DNA of 64,000 nucleotides from positions 744,001-808,000 of the forward strand of contig NW_026570253.1 in the NCBI RefSeq assembly GCF_019649055.1. The letters are read 5' to 3'. The translations under genes and the position numbers were made by a program. This DNA is from Paramacrobiotus metropolitanus. Taxonomy: Eukaryota; Tardigrada; Eutardigrada; Parachela; Macrobiotidae. This document shows positions 56,901 to 64,000 of the stretch, one piece after another. The notes beneath the pieces were generated by a model. That model saw only the letters and a list, made by a program, of their open reading frames with translations, was not told the origin of the DNA and did no database searches. Numbering within the stretch: position 1 is the first letter of the stretch; the number at the start of each line of letters is the position of its first letter.

Positions 56901-59900
56901 GTTCGATAGAGCGGTTAGCGGAAGTGGTTATGTGGTCTTAACTCTAACTCTCTTTTCTCTGTTTCCATATGCGAACAGGATGGCTCGCCCTTTATCGTCT
57001 GCATGACGTATGCTTTTCAAACCGCTGATAAACTGTGTTTCATCCTCGATCTGATGAATGGTAAGAGGGAATGTTGTTTTTGCGTGCTGGCGTTAGGAGA
57101 GAAGTTGGAGTGGGTGTTACAGTTATCTGGAGGACATGTGTGGGGGTTGGGCACAGTGACCTTTGTGGGATGTTTTAGGTGGAGATCTGCACTACCATTT
57201 GTCGCAGCATGGCGTTTTTACGGAGCAGGAGATGCGCTTCTATGCATCGGAAGTCATTCTGGGATTGGAACATATGCACCGCCGCTCCGTGGTCTATCGA
57301 GATCTCAAGGTCAGTCATCCCATATGGCGTCCGTCTCTCCTCCTAGTTCTTGGGTTTTCCCCAGAATTCTGAAATACTGGTTGAATTTCGATATTGCATC
57401 CTGTTAGTAGTGTTACATGCTGGCAACATAAAAATACGAAGAATGTGAGAGACATTAGTCTCTGAAGCGGTTTGTAATAATGTTTCTAATTGGTGCATCC
57501 AATTTTTTTGTAATTTATCATGATACATGTATATATGAAAAGCTTGCTTTCATGGGGTGTTTATATTCTTTAAACGGTTTTGTTGTGTGCTTGGTGTTGT
57601 AAATTGATTAATGTCTTCAAGCGAATATGTCTAGAAAAAGCAAAACTAAGGTACATAGATAGGCACATCCATCTCTTATGTACCTTGACCATACAGTAGG
57701 CATACACATTAAATCTGAAAACCCCCATTCGTACGTACTAGGGCCACGTAAGGGTATGGTGAATGCAGCATATCGTTTGTGTGTACTTATCTTTTCAATT
57801 TCACTGTAAGTTCGGTTTTCGGTTTTTTCATAATGGACCGCCTTCATTGGTTTTTGTGGTTTGCTTCAAGATTTCCACCCTTTTGCAGCCTGCCAACATT
57901 CTGCTGGATGAGCACGGGCACGTACGGATCTCGGACCTTGGTCTAGCCTGTGATTTTTCCAAAAAGAAGCCGCACGCCAGCGTGGGTACGCATGGCTACA
58001 TGGCTCCGGAAGTATTGGCCAAAGGCGTCGCCTATGATTCCAGTGCCGATTGGTTTTCACTGGGCTGTATGCTGTACAAACTGCTCAAAGGGTAACAATT
58101 AATGAATTCATATAATAATCTATCAGCAGCGCACATTTGGCATACACAATAATATGATCAGTCCTGCGCGGGCGGTGCTCGTGCAGCCGCCGGATTGGTC
58201 TGGTGAAAAAACGGCACCCGGGCTGATTTGCCATTGCTAATCCCCGTGTGTATGTGTCCGTTACAGACACAGTCCATTCAGACAGCACAAAACCAAGGAT
58301 AAACAGGAAATCGACCGAATGACGATGACGCAAGTAAGTGTACTGATTAGAGTGGGAGAGTGAGTGAGCTGGGATTGTTAGCGAGCGAGTAAGAGCGCGC
58401 GCGCGGCTTTTCGGGTACGTAAATGGCTGTGCATTACCAACAGGATTTCCACAGTCTGGAGCTGCCGGATACATTCACACCTGAGCTGAAAGATTTATTA
58501 GAAGGCCTACTGAAACGCGACGTGCCCGATCGATTAGGATGCCGGGGAAAGGGGGCCGATGAGGTCAAGGAGCATCCTTTCTTCAAGGGCATCGACTGGC
58601 AGCAGGTCTACCTGCAAAAATATCCGCCGCCTCTCATACCGCCCCGCGGGGAGGTTAATGCGGCGGATGCTTTTGATATTGGCAATTTTGATGAGGAGGA
58701 TACCAAAGGAATAAAGGTAGGGTTGCTTTTATGAACTGATGGTGCATGTGCTTTCGGAATATTATTTGCTGTTTATTTGGTGCGTTTTTTTAGTTTTGAA
58801 TTGTTGTATCCAACGACAGTTTTCATACTCATTAAATATAGCCTGTATTGCAAGTGATGATTAGGGTATAAAATGAGTGTCAGTATGGTAAATGGGTGTT
58901 GATCGTATGAGTGGTTTGACTTATTGCGCGCTGTTTTGTAGCTCAGCGAAGGGGACCAGGACCTGTACAAAAACTTTCCCTTGGTCATATCGGAAAGATG
59001 GCAGCAGGAAATAACCGAGACAGTCTTCGAGATTGTCAACCAGGAGACGGATAAAATTGAATTCAAACGGAAGAGTAAACAGCGGTCTAAACAGTACGAC
59101 CAAGATGAGAAGACGTCCGACTGCATCATCCATGGATACGTTAAGCGCCTGGGCGGTCCGTTCAGTAGTCAGTGGCAGCAGCGTTATGCCAAGCTCTTCC
59201 CTAACCGTCTTGAACTGCATCAGGACAACGGCAAACCAGAGGTATTGGGTGTTGTTCTTCTCTTCTAATATTCGTCCGTATTGTAGTAGCTGTATTGGCT
59301 CAGTGTATTTGCAATGACTTTTCCGTACGAGTACTACAGTACTGTACTGTGGTATTCTTGTTTTTGTTCTCCTGTATGTAGTTCAGTTTCTTGAATAGAA
59401 GTAGAATAGAAGGGAATATATTTTTATTGAATCGCTATGATAACTGAAGTAAGCACTGTCAGTATTCGTACGCTATTGTATTTGTGTAATTCGATCGTTG
59501 TCGTAAAATTTTCTCCTCGTAGCTTTTGCCAGTGGCAACGTATTTAGTTGGTAATGAGGTGATAGTTAACTCTGTTAAGTGCAATCGCGTTACCGTTTTG
59601 ATGAATGATGGAGCAGTAATAACTTCGGTCATGCTTGCTCGTAACCTTACTCTTTTTTTCTTATTAAATAATGAGGTGATAGTTAACTCTGTTAAGTGCA
59701 ATCGCGTTACCGTTTTGATGAATGATGGAGCAGTAATAACTTCGGTCATGCTTGCTCGTAACCTTGCTCTTTTTTTCTTATTAAATAATTTACATGCGCG
59801 TGCAGCGTTTATTTTATATGACGCCACTTCGTCATGTGCTGTTTATTACATCTTCTGATTTGATAAATTGCTTATGCCAATTATCCATAAATGTTATTTA

Positions 59901-60401
59901 TGCCGTCGGTAAGCAAATCAGGTTGCGCGTTTTCCCAGATGATCCTGATGGATGAAATGGTGGATGTTAGTCAGGATTATCCGCAGGTGAAAGGAGAGCC
60001 GTCCATAATATTAAAAATAAAAGATGGCAACAAGATTGTGATCGCCAATCAGGTGAGCTACATTGAATGGGAAACAAGCCTGTTTATCCCGGTTAGTGTT
60101 TATTTCTACTCAACGCGGTGACCTTGCGTCTGTGTAGGATGATATTGGATTAAAAGAGTGGGCGCAGGCTCTGCGCGCCACTTTCCGCTCTTGTCAGGAG
60201 CTGTTCAGTAATGCCGCGGCGCGGAAAGCAACCAAAATCTACGGCACCCTGACAGACGGGAATTCGGTAGGGATAGGCGGCGGTGGTGGAGGCGGCGGGA
60301 ACATGACGCCGTCATCGCCCAGCCATGCCATCTCCACCAACAGTCTAACATCGTCCAGTTCCCGTTCGGGCCTGATGCGGGGGGCCAGTTCCGACACATG
60401 A
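50990..60401 (+). CDS. GRK2: G protein-coupled receptor kinase 2 (beta-ARK type)
   Basis: GRK2 phosphorylates active GPCRs to recruit arrestin and is brought to the membrane by G-beta-gamma and lipids through its PH domain. Sixteen exons: 50990-51102, 51240-51316, 54746-54819, 55231-55332, 55414-55488, 55597-55658, 55744-55887, 56680-56779, 56979-57060, 57179-57309, 57889-58091, 58267-58333, 58444-58716, 58942-59241, 59939-60052 and 60138-60401. All phases close: 726 residues against 689 in human. Start [23 protein letters not shown]-homology domain about 54-175. Kinase: [12 protein letters not shown] (196-207), Lys220 in YAMK, YRDLKPANILL, DLG (GRK form of DFG) and the AGC tail [21 protein letters not shown] domain about 561-665 ([20 protein letters not shown]). 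The tail carries eight consecutive Gly and Ser/Thr runs, unlike vertebrates. Intron 2 is 3.4 kb. Confidence 0.98.
51317..54745. other. GRK2 intron 2 (3.4 kb)
   Basis: This is the largest intron of the gene. Many short ORFs on both strands show no family signal. The word AAGCGACAGTGTGTATA occurs at about 52830 and again at about 54571, a minor direct repeat. It may hold enhancers or alternative first exons; nothing specific can be supported. Confidence 0.5.
59553..59786. repeat. 117-base tandem duplication in GRK2 intron 14
   Basis: The unit at 59553-59669 is repeated at 59670-59786 with a single difference that I can see (CCTTACT against CCTTGCT). Because 117 is divisible by three, open frames run through both copies on both strands, but they show no family signal and are flanked by intron. 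The near-identity implies a very recent duplication or an assembly artefact. Confidence 0.9.
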
Positions 60402-61127
60402 CGGTGGGCGACATGTCTCTGGCCCAAGAGCATCGCGCCACCTCGGTGAACATATTCCCGGTCCCCCCGCCCACACAATGTACCTGTGTTCCCTCCTCCC
60501 CCGGTGGTGTGGCGGTATTGGGCGGGGTGTATGTGTGTGCTTGTGCGTCTCTCTAGTCAGAGGTTACTTTTTCTTGGATTAATTATTGTGCGGATAAAAA
60601 AATGTGGGGTGTTTTTTAATTTGTCTTTTTCTGTCTGCGAAGAGAAATTTTATGTGGCGGCTGGCTGGGTGGAAAGAATCTTGGAGCTTTTTTGGTTTTT
60701 CTTCTTCTGGGAATCTGTTTTTCTCCTCTCCGTCGAGTGCAGAAATATTTTTGACCACGACAGACTGCGCGACACAGGACTGTTGTATTGTACACACAAC
60801 GATGCGGGATAATATTCACAGTTTAAATTCGTTGTTTTTCCTTTTTTGGTTGTAGGCAAGAAGCTTTGTCGAAGAATCGGTCATCTTGTTCTATTTTTTT
60901 CGTTTTGACTCAAATTTCTGTTGTTATTAAGGAAACTGGGATACTTTATTAAAATGTTACGCATTAAAAGAAGCAGTTTGTGTGCGATGTTCTAGTGTGT
61001 ACAACGTCGAGATCAGATTACTAATATATTGCATATTCTTCGTAACATATTACGCATTAATGTAGCTACACATACCTTTTGTAAATGTAAGCTTGGACAG
61101 ATTTTTTTGAGAAAAGTTAAGTATGTC
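60402..61127. other. Convergent 3' ends of GRK2 (+) and ERp29 (-)
   Basis: From 60386 to 60556 a second frame stays open for 56 codons directly after the GRK2 stop (see findings). A minus-strand AATAAA (60950-60945) lies about 180 bases beyond the ERp29 stop and is a plausible poly(A) signal. No other feature seen. Confidence 0.4.
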
Positions 61128-62716
61128 TTACAACTCATCCTTAAAGGAATGCAAAATGTTGATACGATGCTTGAGATCTTCCTTCTTTTTGTCGGCTATC
61201 TTCTCGCTCTGCAGTTTTTCCACGCGTCTGATTTCCTCGGCAACAAATTGTTTGCCCTTCTCCAAAATTTTTTTCATTGTGACCAGATAGATTTTTGCAT
61301 TGTTCTTGGTCGCGGGATCCGTGATCTCGGCAGCTTTGCTTTCGGCTTCCTGGAGTAGCGCTTCGCGCTTCCCGGGGTCTTCTTCAGCCGTGAACAGTCG
61401 TGCGAGTTCATCGAATTCCTCAATGCATGCAGCTAAGCCCACCCACACTCCTGTGTTGCAAAAACAGAGTGCCGGTTGAACTAGGACAATATAATGAATA
61501 CCTTCTTCTTATATAATCTTTCGGTAAACCATGTACAGAGTACTTGTACAGTAAACCTTTCGGTAAACGCCGATACCGGCACTAAATTACAACGGTACAT
61601 ATATAATATAGTGTGCACTGTGTATTGTACACAAACCGTTTAACTTTTTTCCACAAGGAGAACAACTTCAACCCACATCAAATTTCTAACAAACTGCCTT
61701 ATTAGTTATTACATAAATAACATTTGTGGCAGTTACGATGTACGTATATAATTTTCGTTGGCCATAATATTATCATAAGAGTATAACCACACGTCATTGC
61801 TGATATAGTTATATAGGTCTGCAACAGCTCTCTATGAATTATAATAATTCTTTACATTATGGCGCCCCGAGAGATATTACTTTTGTTATTACGGTACGTG
61901 TGTGCTCGTGATCCGTTTTCATTGCTTACCTCCTCTTGACTTTAAGAATCGCTTAATATCATCGGCTTGGAAATTTCCGGTGTATGGAATGGGATCGTCC
62001 GTTCCACGTATGAACAGCTTCAGCACAGGAAAATCATCCTTGTTCACGTTGAACCGTTCGGCTAAATCGGCATTCTTTTTATCGCCATAGTCTAAGCAGA
62101 AACATTCAGACTTTCAGTTTATTGTGTAAAGTGGTGGGGGAAATTTCCAATTAATCGTTACTGCAGGTGTAAATGTAGAAATGTACGAGTAAAACAGCAG
62201 TTAAACGAAACTGTTCATAAACCTGCAGTATTCACTTCTGCAAGCAGTAAATCCGGGTTGGCATGTGCCGCTTCCGCCACTTTAATATATTCGTCGTGCT
62301 TGTCGCCGTGCGGGAACACCCTGTCGAATTTGACTAGTGCCACTTTGAACAAGGGAAGGATCTGGAAAAAGTCATTGCTACATCGTATTACATTTGAAAA
62401 TTTTTCATAAAACCATTCAATCTACACAAAGAATTCCAACCGCATATGTAATTTTGCCAGCTTCGTGCCGAAATGAATTGCAACTTAACTGCAATAGTAA
62501 TGTCATAGTCAAGCATTCAGTCGAGTCTTGCAGTTAGCTCTGACATTAAAAATTATTATTCCATAGTTTATAAATCCAGTGGGCACCTGCCTTGTCAAAC
62601 GTCCATCCATCCAGGGGAACAGATCCTTTGGCATCTTTACTCTCGGTTAAACCAGCTGCAATGAAGCAAATGCATGCAAACCAGCAAAACTTAGTTACTT
62701 TGCTGCATGTATCCAT
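61128..62716 (-). CDS. ERP29: ERp29 / windbeutel ER-lumen protein
   Basis: ERp29 is a redox-inactive PDI-like escort chaperone for secretory proteins; the fly orthologue windbeutel is needed for Pipe export. Four exons: 62716-62591, 62361-62223, 62091-61930 and 61450-61128, total 249 residues, the usual size. Exon 1 has a signal peptide (MDTCSKVTKFCWFACICFIA) and the start of the thioredoxin fold (SVPLDGWTFDK). Exon 2 reads FKVALVKFDRVFPHGDKHDE, exon 3 FPVLKLFIRGTDDPIPYTG. The C-terminal helical D domain shows CIEEFDELARLF, KNNAKIYLVTMKKILEKG, EIRRVEKLQSEKIADKKKED and HRINILHSF, and ends KDEL. No CxxC active site is present, as usual in this family. Intron 1 begins with GC: phase and homology both require AAG/GCAGGT. 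Confidence 0.95.
62362..62590 (-). other. GC-AG intron (intron 1 of ERp29)
   Basis: Exon 1 ends TTTGACAAG and the intron starts GCAGGT. Family alignment (TFDK followed directly by the FxxALVKFD strand) and phase 0 on both sides support it. The GT four bases on would shift the frame. Confidence 0.7.
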
Positions 62717-63839
62717 CGTTAATCAGTTCATATGTTATGTTTATTGTACATCCGCAGAATTCACAATTTAGAACATGGAGGGATTAAGATTGGTTTAACT
62801 AATCTAATCCAGCACCTCGCAGTAACTAGAATGCTCCGCATATATACATGCAGTCCCAGGTGTCAGGTGGCGAAGATGCAGTCGATAGTGCCATGCCGCT
62901 TTTACTTGCGAAGGTTTGTGGGATGCGCAAAAGGGTACAGTATAAATAAGCGTACGGTGCAAAACGTACCGGCGGAACTGGAGAGAAATGAGGACAACTA
63001 AGTGCATACGCACCAAATGAATGCAGTAGAATTACCATTAAAACGGTGTAGCAATAAAGACACCTTGCAGCAGCCCGGTGCAGTGTCAAAATTAATACTG
63101 ATACACAGCAAAATTATTAGCAGCAATATAATTTTGCTGTTTGCGCCATTATTATGCGCCCATCCAAGAGTACGAGTACAGTAACTGCGGAGGCGGTTAA
63201 ACCCTGATGCCCTTTTATTAAGGAGGGAACTATTTAGCGATTTGCTTGTACAGTACTTTGTATGCGAAAGTTTTTGATTTTTTCGGCATATATAGGACAG
63301 CATTAATGTTCACGTGCAAGATGCAACTTCAGTATTGTTAGGATATGCCAGAGCAAACAGCAAAACTCCACTTATTTAATAAAATACCGAAATACTTTCC
63401 ACTGATCTCAAAGGAACATTTAGTACATATCCGTTCTTTAATACAGTAATATCTGAATTATGAACATTTTTGCCTCCACGTAAAGTACAGCATTCCATAA
63501 GACACAAATAGCAAATAATCTCTCATACAGATCACATACTCTGTTACACATATAAACTCTACATGCAAACCTAAAACTTAAAGGAGCTGCGTTAATCGGA
63601 GATTCCCAAAACGAGGAGATTCCATCAATGAAAAGCAGCACACAGCAGCAAAACGACCAGAGAAACAGGTTAATCACGGATCACAACGACTAAACAGTAA
63701 CAGAATAAAGGCCACCTATGTGGACAGAAATATCTCTTTTTGAGCATTACGGTTGAGGATTGGCTAATTCCCATTTCTGATCCAGTATGCGAATATAATT
63801 CTGTATTTAACGCCTAAGCCATCCGGTCTACAGTTTCGA
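62717..63839. other. Between ERp29 (upstream side) and BCKDK (3' side)
   Basis: No exon supported. It contains the ERp29 promoter side and the BCKDK 3' UTR. Short ORFs on both strands are featureless. Confidence 0.4.
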
Positions 63840-63984
63840 TTATATGCGAAAACTGTCTTTGCTATCATCGAGATGGCGCAGCCTCAGATAAACATCCGTT
63901 CCCAGACCTTGCATTGACTCGATTTTTAACGATCCGCCCAGGTAATCCGCATATGCCGAGGATGTTGGCAGACCAAAACCGAAT
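63840..63984 (-). CDS. BCKDK: Branched-chain ketoacid dehydrogenase kinase, last exon (partial)
   Basis: BCKDK is a mitochondrial kinase that switches off the branched-chain alpha-ketoacid dehydrogenase complex. Only the last exon is in the window. After an acceptor (TGTAG, exon from 63984) it reads [20 protein letters not shown], then [20 protein letters not shown] and SKDSFRI with the stop at 63842-63840. This is the G-box and C-terminus of the GHKL ATPase fold and matches BCKDK better than PDKs ([20 protein letters not shown]). The rest of the gene lies beyond the window's right edge. Confidence 0.92.
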
Positions 63985-64000
63985 CTACATTAAAAGCAAA

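Noticed and set aside
59459-59858. Open frames on both strands across the 117-base duplication
   Set aside because: Openness follows from the multiple-of-three period; the region is intronic within GRK2 and shows no protein family signal.
1-64000. CRISPR arrays, prokaryotic operons, rRNA or integrated viral genes
   Set aside because: No regularly spaced repeats with unique spacers, no RBS-led gene runs, no rRNA-like stretch, and no viral protein signature was seen on either strand.

Overview
The window is animal nuclear DNA. It carries intron-rich genes (GT-AG introns from under 100 bases to about 3.4 kb) for typical metazoan proteins: a ninjurin, DPY30, a tetraspanin, Rab5, CREBL2, SDF2, a zeta-crystallin-type quinone oxidoreductase, a spermidine-synthase relative, a GRK2-type receptor kinase, ERp29 and the end of a BCKDK gene. 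There is no bacterial, viral or CRISPR content. Compact intergenic regions, moderate GC and divergent orthologues suggest a small-genome invertebrate. A tardigrade is my guess, not something the sequence proves.

Layout, left to right. 0.5-2.3 kb: ninjurin (+). 3.1-4.1 kb: a possible membrane-protein exon and DPY30 (-). 5.2-6.2 kb: tetraspanin (+). 7.4-8.0 kb: intronless Rab5 (-). 9.5-10.5 kb: two inverted-repeat elements. 11.7-12.5 kb: CREBL2-like bZIP (+). 13.0-14.7 kb: SDF2 with C-terminal HDEL (-). 15.5-18.1 kb: CRYZ (-). 19.7-31.3 kb: a ten-exon gene (+) for a coiled-coil protein of about 3,130 residues. 32.5-34.2 kb: an AT-hook protein whose frame is broken twice (+). 35.5-40.5 kb: an NCoR-like SANT exon set (-), a fold-back repeat cluster, copies of one small exon and possible 5' exons. 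41.2-42.2 kb: a broken class A GPCR (+). 44.4-47.1 kb: a divergent spermidine synthase (+). 51.0-60.4 kb: GRK2 in 16 exons (+). 61.1-62.7 kb: ERp29 with C-terminal KDEL (-). 63.8-64.0 kb: the last exon of BCKDK (-).

The genes do not form one pathway and there is no operon logic. Loose themes are ER-lumen chaperones (SDF2, ERp29), membrane traffic and GPCR signalling (Rab5, tetraspanin, the giant coiled-coil protein, GRK2, the GPCR) and chromatin (DPY30, NCoR-like, AT-hook). I worked out exon boundaries by hand from splice-site consensus, phase continuity and family resemblance. Where all phases close and the total length fits the family (CRYZ, SDF2, GRK2, ERp29, the coiled-coil gene) the models are strong.

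I see no clearly new multi-gene system. The most interesting items are a spermidine-synthase relative with altered catalytic motifs, two introns that the reading frame forces to be GC-AG, a repeated Trp-centred motif in the giant coiled-coil protein, an NCoR-like SANT gene with copied exons around a palindromic repeat cluster, and several single-base frame breaks, most of them in one direction, in otherwise coding-looking sequence.
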